Assembly (NCBI GenBank): GCA_035041965.1
Contig: JAPYMA010000093.1
Span: forward strand, 124,001-188,000
Direction: 5' to 3'
DNA from: Anisakis pegreffii
Taxonomy: Eukaryota > Nematoda > Chromadorea > Rhabditida > Anisakidae
Length of the DNA stretch: 64,000 bases
In this document: one piece after another, positions 48,269 to 60,644 of the stretch
Numbering within the stretch: the first letter of the stretch is position 1
Layout: each line of letters opens with the position of its first letter
Translations under genes and position numbers: made by a program
The notes under the pieces: model-generated
What the model was told of the DNA's origin: nothing
The model's database searches: none
The model's input: only the letters and a program-made list of their open reading frames with translations

Positions 48269-51200
48269 ATGAAGCGTCTAAGGATATTGTTTCGGATTAT
48301 CATGCTAATCGTAGCCTCAGTCGTGGTTACGAGCGGCTCTTTAGATGTTTACCAGGTAGGCATATATTGCGATCGTACTCTTTTGTTCTGGCAGATTATT
48401 CTGACTCTTAGATTCTTGATTAGTGACTGGAGTTTTGATGTATTCAAAAGCAATACGTTATATGATAAACAATACTTTTATTGGATAAATTTGAAGCGCT
48501 TTGAGAGCTTTCGTAATGTTCAATTAGTTTTCAACGGATTATTGTTGAAAAAGAAGATGATTTTGAGAGATTCGTTCAGACAAGTGCTTTATATTGCGTT
48601 GAATACTTGAAATGTCGTTCGAGAATATCAATTATGCACTACAAATGCAACGAACAGGCACGTAAGATCACTGGTCAGGTGTGCTCGCTGAACGATGACT
48701 TCAGGTTGCATTTCTCACATCTTCATTGCTTTACATAACCTCTCATTGACATTTGACTCTTCATAGGCACTTTTATTTTTAGATGACATTGGCACTGGTA
48801 ACCTAGTCGCATCTGAAAGTAAGGCTTCAAAGTAATTTCAGGGAACTGCGACAACTTTCAAGTAGGCGAGAGAACAACCTGGCGAAATGTGTTAGTCGGG
48901 AATCAATCAAATTCGATAACAGTCAAAATGAACCGTTCAAAATTCCGGTAACACACTTCCTAGAAATTGATTGATGATCAGAAACTGATCAAAATATGAG
49001 AGTGATTTGGGTCGTCGTGAATGGACAAATTTTCGTCTCTAATATAACAAATGTGACAGTGAAGGAATATTTGTATGAAGTAGGACTGAATACTTAGGAA
49101 GCTAACATTTAACTGAAATACCAAACCCTGAAATGAAATTTTCTCAAACTGATAGTTTTATGCTGAAGGGAACCATATGCGAAAGACAACATCAGAATAT
49201 GATAACACTCAATCCAGACGACTGTCGCCTCTCTGTGTCTAATTTGAAACTGGGCTGTGAGCATCTGAAGTCGTGCTGTCCTGTAGCTAAACTGTAAGTC
49301 CTTCTAAGCTCTCTTAATTTTGCATTCGTGTTAGCTGGCGATTCTTCTCGAAGGGTTTTAAGAATGTTCAAAATGTGTTTTGCAGTGCAGCAATTCGGTA
49401 CTATGTGCTAGTTTTAAAACCTATTCATGCGTTAATTTTTTCAATCGTTCCAATATTGCTGAAGGAATTCGCTTGTTGCAGATGTGAACAGTGGATAGCT
49501 GAGAAGACGATCACCAAAGCGCTGAAACAAAAACACATCGAAATCAATCGAAAGACGATGGAATGTCGAACATCAATACGACAAAAAATGTCGTCAAGTG
49601 GTGATATCATAACGTAACGAACAATTTTATCATTCAAAAATATGACCTTGACTAATGCATATGACAATATGCATCAAAAACGCATCGTGGGTGACCCATC
49701 AAATTCTTTCGACCAGAACAAGAAAACAATTGTGAGATAATATAACAAACACAAGTTCCAATTTCTGCTTGTTGAACAATCTCAATTGATCACATCGAAT
49801 TCGTGGAAAAAATTTCTTAAAAATTTATGGACTTAAAAATTTGTTGTGATGAATTGAAATGTTCCGAAACGAACATCAAGGTCAGTAAATCAATTGAATG
49901 CACGTTTCTTGATAGTGCATCCTATTTGGGGGAGTGAATTATATTCGGTAGGATGGCTAATTATCCACTGACCCGATTTTATTTTTGATACAAAAAAACT
50001 ATCAAATACATGAACTTTATCTTTATCATAAATTTATCTACCACAAAATCGATTTGATCATAATTATTACATCAGATTTAATAGTTTATTGACAGACTTA
50101 TCCTGCGATTCTTATGCCGAACTTATTCAGATATCAATCTAGATTCTAGAACAATTTGAATATAATTATGTTCGATAATAACAATCACTGTAATTATTTA
50201 ACACTGAAAATAATAGCAGTGACATTCAGAATATATTAAAGGCCATTGCAGCAGAAGTGACAATAACAACTCAATCGTAACCGTAATATGATTAACGAAA
50301 TTGATTATGATAGTGATAATATAGAGATAAGAACGATGATTATAACCGTTAAGATGGTTAACAAGGACATTATTTTTTGCATCAATCATTATCTGCTCAC
50401 AGTTGTGGTACCAAAATGAAATCGCAAAGAGTGTGCCTAGTTTGAAAAAGAAAAAATAGTGATGTAATAAATGAATTGAAGGTGATCGCCATAGGTGATC
50501 AATCACTATGACATGGAAATGGATCATTATGAGACTATTGGAATTATTATTTCTTAAAATGTCTTATTACTGAGATTTGATCATCACCTTGAATAATTGT
50601 TCTCGATTCAGAAATGCGACAACTGAAGACACTCAAGCAGTTCTTGAGGCTAAACTTGAAGATATTATCACCGATTGGGCAGACGATGCATCAGGTGATG
50701 GGGGCGTGTTGAACAAGTCGAACAGATCCGTTGTAAGTTAGCGTTATCTCATCGGAACACTTTCTTGAGCATGATTAAAATTTTCCGATGGATCACCTTC
50801 AGTGATGGAATTAGTAATCAGTTGGTTTTGGAACATTTGATTTGCTGCAAATTTTGCATCACTGAACAGATTCAAACATGGCGTTCACCTCAACAGTAGA
50901 TCCATCGAATAGATGTCATAAGAATCCTAAACGAAACTTGCTTTGAATTCTAAGAGTGCCTATATGAAATGGTTTTCAGCGCATCCGTACCAACAAGCTC
51001 TATCCACCGTCGTATGATTTTACACGTCGAAGCTCTCAACGTGGTAACTTCAGTGAAATTTTACGCCAGCGCCTACACGGATTCGCCAGTTTTGTCGATG
51101 AAATAAACGATATTGTCGAAAAATACAAGCAGAAACGTAAGAAAATGTCGAAAATCTCCAAGAAAATCACCGTTCGACGACGAGAAAATTTCACGGACAC

Positions 51201-54200
51201 CGATGAGAGCGCGAATAAGATCGATGCCGATTCATCCGAATCGTCCACTTCTACTACTTCCTCTTCATCATCCTCTTCGCATCACAAAAAACATTCCTCT
51301 TCACTGCTCAAAAATCTCAATATTGTCAGTATGATAAAGAAAAACGGAAAATTCATCCCCGGCTTCACACCATTCTTAGCCAATGTTGATTATAATTTCC
51401 GCTCAAATATTCGTCTGAAACCACCGACGAACACTTCAACAAAACTGACGGTGATTTCCGAGATCCACAATCCAAATGATACGACTTCAAGCGGGGATAT
51501 GGAGGAGAACAGCACCTCAGAATACAGCTTCATTACCAGCTCAGGTTCAGATTCAGATTCTGCCTCTGCGTTCACCTCAACCTCGACTTCCGGCTCTAAT
51601 TCGATGAAATCAACCAACAAAAAGCATCTTCTGAAACTGCACAAATCTTCAAAGTCGTTGGTTTCCAAAGATGGCCAGAAACAATCTGTTGAAACGATCA
51701 ATGTGGATCGAGACGAAGTTTCTCAGAACCGCAAACGAAACCGTCACGGTGAACATGCTAAATCGCAGAGAGTTAATGGAATTATCTTAAAAAATGGTTC
51801 AGAACCAGCGAGCCACATCAATGAAGCGAGTCAGTCATTCTCGTTTGTCAAGGAAGAAACTTCTTCAGCCGACGGTGAATCTTCGCTCACGAACGGAACT
51901 AGTGTTCATGTATCGTCCGTATCCTCTAAATCGGCGTCCAAATCTAATGCCTCATCAAAATCCGCGGCTAAAAGCGCTCGTTCTGGCCTCGAGATAATCA
52001 CGAATGCCATACGGCTGCCAGTGAATAATCTGATTTTCAATGAAGCCAAAGGGAAACATTCCGCTGCCACTAAAGTTGATACTTCTTCAACTGATGACAT
52101 TCAGCGTACGATAAATGATGTCAAACAAAAGGTATTGCAACATGCAGCCACTCATAAGTTGGCCAGAATCCGTATTGAGCCCGCAAAAGTGCGCAGAAAA
52201 CTGCTTTATCGAGGCGAAGGGACAGCAGTCATTGAGCGTAAACGACGACCCGTTTGGACGTCCACTCTGTTGTCGTCGAAAAATTTGCGACGTTCTTCAA
52301 ATCATCATCATCATAATCATCGATCCCAAATCAGTACTGCTGCTGATCGATTATCACTGAGAAAAATTGGAGGTACGCCTAAACATCACACGAAGAACCA
52401 AAGGTCCTATCGAAGGAAAAACCAAGAAGGCGCTTCTAAAAAACACATGACGACGAAGAGTGAGCATCATTTGGAGGACGTTGAGGATACGGAAGAATCA
52501 AATTCCGTTGTTGCGAGTGTTCAGAGGTCATTTAAACCAAAATCATCATCAGCCACAAAAACAAGGAGATTGAGATTGAATGGACACAATATATTGACAG
52601 CCGATAGACCGATAAATTTGGGAAAGAAATCAGCGAAAAAACACATGAAAAATCGTAAACATACGAAGAAACAAAAACCACTCTTGACAACCACAATGGC
52701 TACCACTACGGATCAGGTAGTTACCTCATCATTGGCTCCCGGTGAGGCTTATGTGGATGACCAAGGTGAGTGTGTCTACTCATTGTTGTTTTCTTGATCA
52801 AGTTTGAGGAATTATTTAGATAAGTGAACAGCAAATGCGGTATTCTTGAGTTGATCATGTACAATTTTTCAGTGTTGAGGTATTGCTTTCCGGTCTCGTT
52901 ACGTTATTGATTTAGCATTTTCTTAAAACTTTATTTTTCGTACTTATTCAGGTCTATGGACAATGGTACCTACAGAGGCCAGCTCATCCACCACTGTTCC
53001 CAACGATATTAGTAGTGAAGAACAAGCAAACGCAGACTCTCTTACACCGGATGAGAAAAGTAGAACAGGAGAGACATCAGAGCTTGAACAAAAAGCTACC
53101 ACAACAGAATCAAAAAGTGAAAACACGATTATCCAGACGTCGGAAATCGATCACGCTAAAGCTGACGATACAACGGAAGTAATGGAGCGGGCCAAAACCG
53201 AATCCATGATTAGAGAAGAGGGAGAGAATTTGATATCGATGAATTCCAGTGCTGATCATGACCATAATGCACTCAAAGAACATGAACAGATTGGTCTGGC
53301 ACCATCAATCGCAAAGGAGGAGACTAGTAAAACTGCATTACAAAGCAGTCAAAATGTGGAGTATTCGTGGTCCGATGGAAAAGTTCCGAAGCATCGCCTT
53401 GCAGATCACATACAAAAGAACCCCACTTCAGTCCGAGGGCATTCCGTGGTAAGGACAGATATTGTTGAAATGCCGTTTGGCTCGGATCATAAGGAAAATC
53501 GCTTGCGAATCAGTTCAATACCGCAGCCAACCATGAGTGAGACCCACACGACGACTTTAGAAAGAAACGCAAATGAAAGCAACACCTTACAAATCGATGA
53601 TAAAGAGCTCACTGAAGTGGCCGTGGTTCTGCGCAAGTTGATGAAAAGTAACGTTACACTCGAACAACTCGCTAAAATTCTCGGTGAAGATATTGACAAT
53701 TCAACAAGTCATTCGTCTCAAATTGGTGCGCAACAACATCATTTCACGCAAGAAATCGAAAATAATGGTCTCAAGAATGGTGCCACAAAAATGTTCCTGA
53801 AAAGTCCAACGAGTGCAAAACATTCATTGCAAACTCACTATATTAGTCGAGCAGAGATCAACGAGTCGATAGAACGATCGAATGGCATCAATCAAAACAC
53901 ATTGAACAACGATCTTGGAAATGAATCAAAACAGCAACAGCAGCAAAATCTGGACAAGCTAGAACACTTCAAACCAGAGGAAACGTCGACTGAAATTGCA
54001 AGTCGAAACTCCATCTTAACGAATATCTCAGAGAGGTTGTTTTTGTTTTCCGAATATTGAACACTTCATTCCCTGGAATTCATCGATTTCTATCCAATAG
54101 TAAGAATTGTTCAGTGCAGATGGCGAATTTTGTTTCCTTTGAACAGAATTTTCATCTCATTTGATGATTAAAAGTTAAAATCAATGGGTACAATGAAAAC

Positions 54201-56836
54201 GTATGGAGAATTTTATGCAGATGATTAGAAAGTTTGTGAACGAATGATGAGGATTTAATTAGTTACAGTTTTCGAGAAGATGAATCGAGTAAGACCTCAA
54301 AGAAAGCAGAAGATGCTCACCACGAGAATCGGAAAGAAAACGTTCTTCTAGCGATGGACAGGTGATGCGGATCTTTGCACAGAATCAATTACCACATCAC
54401 TGTAATGTTCATCCACGACGTTCGTCACACTATATGCAATCACCCAGATTCACCTCCCATCAAATATCCGTGATAATTCGAAGAAACACCAGTTTCGAGT
54501 TGTTATATTGCTGTCAGCGTTATTTTCATTGATGTTGTTCTGTGCACAATTGCTGACAGTACACCTTTAATAATTAGTCACTTCACACGATTCAATGTCA
54601 TCTTTTCTTCATTGTATATATTGGTGATAATCCATTGATTCGGTTTTTCACGTTGTTGAATATTGAATGTTAATCGTTGATTCGATGAATGCTGTAACAT
54701 TCGTTACAAAACTTGTGTTATGAAGCATACAAAAATGCCGTTTATTGCATGACACTGCATCGCATGATATTTTCAAAACACTTGATCACTCGAACAAAAC
54801 GACGTTCAAGATGCATATAAGCAATGACACTCGACCAAATTTCATTTACTCTCAGCCACTGAAATCTCAGTTTCGTAGTCTATAGCTATGAGATTGATTA
54901 TGAATCGAATACAGCATCGCAGATTAGAGCTGATACGTTAGGGCTAAGTTGCAAGAATGATCTACAATGATTGATCTAACATAGCTCTACAATGATTGAT
55001 GAGTTGTTTTCGACGTAATTTCTGCCTGTTGCTGAATACCAATTTATAATTTCGGTCGGGAAGGCACTCCTGTTATGAACCAAGAGCAAGTCCAATGCAC
55101 CCACCATGTTAAGCTGTTCAACGACACTCACCAACCTTGACCAATTCTCATATCGCACATTTACTTCATCGCTGAATCGGGATAATTTTAAGTCAGGGAA
55201 GCATTTGGAAAGGACAGTGAGCGATGGGAAGGACAGACTAACTAAACCTTGGAAAAAATCATCAAACCATGAGAATTCCGAAGCTAAAAGGCGACTAGCG
55301 ATCCTCAGACGATCAAAATCGGTTAGTATTTTGGAACGGATACCGTTTAAGAAGAAAAAACATGCATGAGGAGTTCTAAAATTCCCAGCAAAAACTTCTC
55401 CGCCACATTCATCTAAAGGTTATGGGGACTTCGAGAGTATTGAAGCTGATAACTGAAATAATTTTCATGACAGTCGTATGCGGAAGGTGAGCGATTGCCG
55501 CTTAGATGTGAATTGTATTCAATTTGTTCAAAACAGTTGAGATATGAGCAACACAAATGCAATCGGATGGAAAATGATTTCGCTAGAAGGTATTCTTTTG
55601 AAGCATTTCTGAGTTCTGATTGAAGCACTGATCACATTCTTATACAGTTCCACCAGTTCAGTTTTATGCTGGCACAGAGCTCGGAATTATTCAAAACTTT
55701 TTTTGATCATAATTTCCGAACGTTATTCTTTCAAGCACCAATAATTCCATCGAGACAGAAAATTTATAGCGAAATTCTCAAATGATATTCCGCTCATTGC
55801 AGATTTAAGGATGGTTCATTGCAGAGGAATCAAACAAGTAACTGCGTTCAAGAAATTGCCAATAATTTGAAGGTAAGAAATTGAAAACTTCATCACTATT
55901 CCAACAAAATCATTCTGAATGAGCCAGTGAAAATTTACAGCTTAAATCAAAAAATTTCAGCAGTCAAATAAAAACACTTGAATCTGATCACCTCACATTT
56001 ACGTAATGATCTACGCTTGTTTATCAATTCATTTATCAGTTCTGCATTAAATGGAAGACAGCATTTTACAGGTGATAGATTCTATGACATCACGACTTGC
56101 TGCAAACTTCGATGACTGTATGAAAGAGGCAATCAGTGATGAGCTATATCGACCGAAACCTAGTCATCCAGTATGCTTAAACATTTCGAATGTCATCTTA
56201 TTCCAGTAGATACACTTAAATTCTGTTTCCGATATGGAGTTATTACGAGAGACGAGCATTTTCAAGGCCTCAATCTGTCACTTCAATATTTCTAAGTTCA
56301 TGTGAAGTTGTATTGAGCGATTCAGTGATCTAATTAAAGTTATTGAATAAGAATTATAGTTATCTGATGAAATTCAGACGACGAGTTGTAAAGGAGAATG
56401 GCCGATACTATCAGCATACGGGTTCCAGTACCCGTGTTTCCATCGAATGCGAGAATTGCAGTTACATTGTTGGGAATTGTCGAAGGGTTGCCCTCGAGGG
56501 ATAGGGTGCGTTCAATTTCATTTGTTTCGAACTAAAATTGTTTTGATACCATTCACTGATCAAAACTGATCACTAGAAATTGTTTTCTGTGATCATAAAC
56601 TCTGATCACGTTAAACATAAGAAATTCATCGTATATTGCGAGTTTTTGCAAGTTATCAGTACATTTTCATAAGAATACTATTCACCTTTCCTTGTTCCCA
56701 TCTCGTTTTCTTGATGGCAATTTTAAGATGAGAAGATTTTTTCAGGTGTTTGCGGCATGTTGGCGAGTCAGTGTTGAATTTCCAAATGAACAAACTCATA
56801 CATGATGTGACCAGTAGGATGGCTTCATGTCATTAG
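48269..56836 (+). CDS. Large secreted Ser-rich protein with twin cysteine modules
   Basis: Exons: 48269-48355 (signal peptide IIMLIVASVVVTSGS), ~48658-48713, 48842-48947, 49169-49293, 49482-49613, 50612-50732, 50980-52765, 52952-54035, 54269-54361, ~55087-55321, 55803-55872, 56072-56170, 56378-56505 and 56745-56836 (TAG); about 1,400 residues. Phases agree except around the second and tenth exons, whose acceptors are weak. The N-terminal module has eight spaced cysteines (plus one extra in SCC). The middle (two giant exons) is disordered, Ser/Thr/Lys/Glu-rich, with Ser runs, a His-rich patch, several Ser-Gly dipeptides (DASGDGG, TSSGD, SSGSDSD) and a short helix (VVLRKLMKSNVTLEQLAKIL). The C-terminal module has eight cysteines matching the first. 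The layout recalls nematode chondroitin proteoglycans and other cysteine-rich secreted families (CPG4- or DUF19-type), but I cannot assign it. Probably extracellular matrix or cuticle/eggshell; this is inference. Confidence 0.75.
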
Positions 56837-58871
56837 GTTACTGGCGCTTGACAACTGGAAAAGGAAACAAAAAATGAAATTTGGTGAGTTACTGATGGAT
56901 ATTATCAGAGAAATTCCCTAATTTTCATTTTTGTATCACAGAAGGGGATATCTGTTTGTTCTATCAGATTGATTTCGTGAAATTAGGTTTTATTTTCTCA
57001 TTTTCTATTGTTTTCTCTTTGTTTGATCATCATCGTAATCAATTTATGGTTTCGCTGATTTAGGATAAAGATGATAATAAATCAACGATGCTCTCATATC
57101 ATTGATTTCTTGTCGGTCTTTTGGTTGAACTGATTGTTTTTTCATTTCGATACATCCATATAATTCCATTGCTTACTTGATTACTCATATAATTTCACTG
57201 CTTACTTATAAGTCTTCTGCATTAACAAAAAATGAAAATTAAACAACAAGGCGATTGAAATGGAATTTAACGTGCGATCATTGATGAAACGTGCGATTCA
57301 GGATTTGGGATTGATGACAATCATTGATTTTCAACCAATTTTGTCTCGCGAAGGCTCAAGAATGTGCAAATGTTGATCTAAACTGCCTGCTCTATGATAT
57401 AATTCTACCCTCCTCATTTCAGAATGACCAGACGCATATCGCGCAAGATAAAGCATGACACTCTGCTACATCGCAGTTCATTCATCCACCACTCGTGGTT
57501 GCTTGTAATGTTTTCAGTGATACTCAATTTTGCTAATCCCACTTCTTTTCTTGTATTATACGTTCGAAATATTTCATTTGAGTGTATGTTGTTTGCGTAA
57601 TAAATTGCTTATTAAAATGCATTATCACTTGCGTAAAAATAATTCCACTCATTACATGATCTAACAGTGAGCGAACACGTAACTCTAAAACATGTATCAG
57701 TAAACAGTATGATTTAGAATAAATTTCGTTCTGATAATATCTCAAAATAATTTGAGGTAGTTTTTCAAACAAGTGGAATAAGAAGACCCCTGTTTCGATG
57801 GGAAAATTTTCAACGACAGTGTTACTTGATATACAAACAGTAGAGCTCCTTAATGGCAACATTAAAAACGCATTAGTTTTCGACTTTTTCGACCACACAG
57901 ACATAACAATTTGAATCTAGAAAAAATCAGTTCAGCTCACTGATGGGGTTATTTTTGGGTTGGTTTACGTAACTTATATTCAAAAGACATGATTCATCCG
58001 CCTTCGTTTGAATGCTTTGCTATTATTCGCAGCCATTGATTGTTTGAACGATAAAATTGGTGGATCAATTTTGCTACTGAATAGAATAATTGCGATCGTT
58101 TGAATGAAATTCAAAAATTTCAAATAAAAGTCGACATAATTGATGGAATATTGAAATGTGGAAAAATGATCGATTGAATTGTAAAAGGTTAAGTTGAACT
58201 GAATTGAGTTTGTCAATACATGTTTGATTTGCACTGAATGGCCTCAAACGATTGTCTGCTTCCGTTACCGATTTCCATTGGCGACTTGAAAGAGTCGACC
58301 ATATTAAATTTCTTAATTGCATCTGAATCTGTACATCTAAAGTTCAAGTGTACATCTGAAGTTGTTCGGGTCATCGAATAGCCTATGAAAGCAATAAGAT
58401 TGAGTGGATATCCTGAACACTGCAACAGGCTTTATTAGTGTGTGCTCGTACTGTACGAGACATTTGATGGGATTTACTGATAGGATCGGATATATCGAAT
58501 GCGTTCGAATAAGATTCAAACCTGATTTATGCTGGACTATGCGGATCAAACCAATTGATTGGATGTTCAATGACATTGATCAATGTCAGCTGCAGCAATT
58601 TATGTGAACCTTGAAATCAACGGCGATAATTCACGAGAAGATGTTCAAAGAGGAATTGAAAACGGATCAACATCGGGATGAAGGTGAAAACGACCAACTG
58701 GAATTACTGTTCAGCAGTGATCCGATGCAACTCTCAATTTCAATTCTTGTTTTTGAAGTGATCTTGCTCGGATTTAAGACTGTTCTTATGATTATATGTA
58801 ATTCAATTCGCTCATGTAACAGACAAAACCGAATCACAATGAGATTGCCTTCACTGTTTATTTATTTATTT

Positions 58872-59105
58872 ATTTAATCAGCAAATCAAACTCATTACGA
58901 GTTTATGCCTCTCTGTTATCACCAATATCACTAATATCACATTCTTCCTTCGTTGGCATTCTTCTTTCCGCGCAGCTAACGATAATAGCGTTTGGAATCA
59001 TCTGTCTTCATGAAATCCGAACTTGAATTATTGATTTGGCAAGTACAGAGGTTTTGGGCTACTCTCCCATATGCCCATTTATTTCTAGGGAGAGGGACTC
59101 AGAAA
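58872..59105 (+). mobile_element. Dispersed ~230 bp element, copy 3
   Basis: Runs from ATTTAATCAGCAAATCAAAC to GAGAGGGACTCAGAAA. Closely matches the inverted copy at 32419-32657. It follows a TTTATTTATTTATTTA run. No ORF and no clear terminal inverted repeats. Confidence 0.88.
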
Positions 59106-60034
59106 CTTCACTGTTCATCATACAAAAAAGACTTTTATTCAAGAATATGCTGTTCACCTCTGTTCAAAATTCCCATTTTCTACCTGTTATCATTTGTTTT
59201 TATTCAGCAGGATTGGAGACATTGATTTACATCGGCAACCCTAAGCGCTAACTTTAATATAATTTTGAAATAAGTGCGAATATCCATGCATCTCATTCAA
59301 TTGTTTTTGTGCAACTGGGCCAAACCTTGGAGACAATTTTGTCGATTTCCTTTGCTGAAAGATAATTTTGTTCGACTTGGAATCGTTGTTCTGTAATTCG
59401 AATCACGAATACAATCCTCATCATTCATGAGGGGATCCAATGACGGTAATTACTATTTTAATGAGACCTCAACCAAATTATAAGTGAGTCAATCTGTTGC
59501 GGCGTTATTTTTTCCGGGTCAATCTCATTTAGTTGTTTAGTGGAAATAATTATAATTATAGCCACTGGAGATCAATCCATAAGATTTGATCATTCTCATT
59601 CGTTGCGTACAGTGAAGGCACTCTGTTCGATCGCAAATGATCGCAAACCGATGAGCTATTGTTCGGAAATTGTTAGGAAACGTGATTTTATCTGCCTTCA
59701 TGTTTTCGCTGTCGTTATCTATTCTATATCCTTTCATCGATAACGTCATGGTGTCGAATTCGTAGAAATCGTTTCGTTTGCTGCATTCAGAAAGTGAATT
59801 GCAGTTGATAGGTCATATTGTTTGATCCAGATCAGTTGAATGTACTTTTCTGTCCCAGCTAGCACCTGATTAATTTCGTCCTAAAACCACTGGAACAATC
59901 GAAAGCAAACTGGATTTTCAGCCAGTACTTATTGTAACTGATATCTACCTGATATCTTATGAAAAAATTTCCTTCATTAATCAATCGAACCAATGGTGAT
60001 CAATATTCGAAACGAATGATTAATAATCACACGA

Positions 60035-60292
60035 ATGCGTGATGAGTTTTTTGCGCACATCGAATTGCTCTTGATGACCGCGTTACATTGTGATCATCTC
60101 CCTGCGGCAACACCCATGCGAATGGGGATTAATGTTGAATTGAACGGATTTGCTCGGATTAGTTTACAGATTCAATTGTCTTCGATAACTGCCGCTGAAT
60201 ATCCACTTATCACCGGCATTTTTGAGACGATCCCCTTTTGCGTTCTCAAGTTATTCAGCTTCTCAAGTTGCTGTGACTTCATCCGGCCGTGA
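60035..60292 (+). CDS. Possible unassigned exon
   Basis: An 85-codon frame with balanced composition (MGINVELNGFARISLQIQLS, then ETIPFCVLKLF). The amphipathic pattern looks more protein-like than neighbouring ORFs, but neither a splice partner nor a family is recognised. It may be a chance ORF. Confidence 0.18.
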   Translation: MRDEFFAHIELLLMTALHCDHLPAATPMRMGINVELNGFARISLQIQLSSITAAEYPLITGIFETIPFCVLKLFSFSSCCDFIRP

Positions 60293-60644
60293 CACCTCAG
60301 AAACTTTTAAGCGACTTAAACCTCAAATCGTCCAGAGTTCACGCGGTCCAGTTTTTTCAAAGTTAAATGCTCCGAGAGATCGATGATCTTTACGGGAAGC
60401 AGTATTTAGTCAGCGCATAAAACTCCGTTAGCTTTTTAAAGACCACAATTTACTACTGAAGGTAGCCATGCTTTCGCATTCACTCATGTCATGCTCGCAA
60501 CTGAACATGAACTTCAGTATATTGCTACCCAGTGGGATAATACCGCTCTTTAAAATGATCAAAATGAGCAACTGAGCAACCAAAATGATATGTACCATAT
60601 TACAGGTTAATGATATTCCGGTCGTAAATCTTATCGAAATTTGA

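Larger units (their letters stand above)
56837..60644. other. Gene-poor 3.8 kb region
   Basis: No gene can be supported. Contains the third copy of the dispersed element. ORFs at 58611-58877 (acidic start, hydrophobic LVFEVILLGFKTVLMII) and 60035-60292 could be exons of an unknown gene but have no family match and no convincing splice partners. Confidence 0.45.

Noticed and set aside
52290..52330. His-rich CAT/CAC repeat as a separate repeat feature
   Set aside because: It is in frame within the large Ser-rich exon and encodes a His patch, so it is part of that gene.
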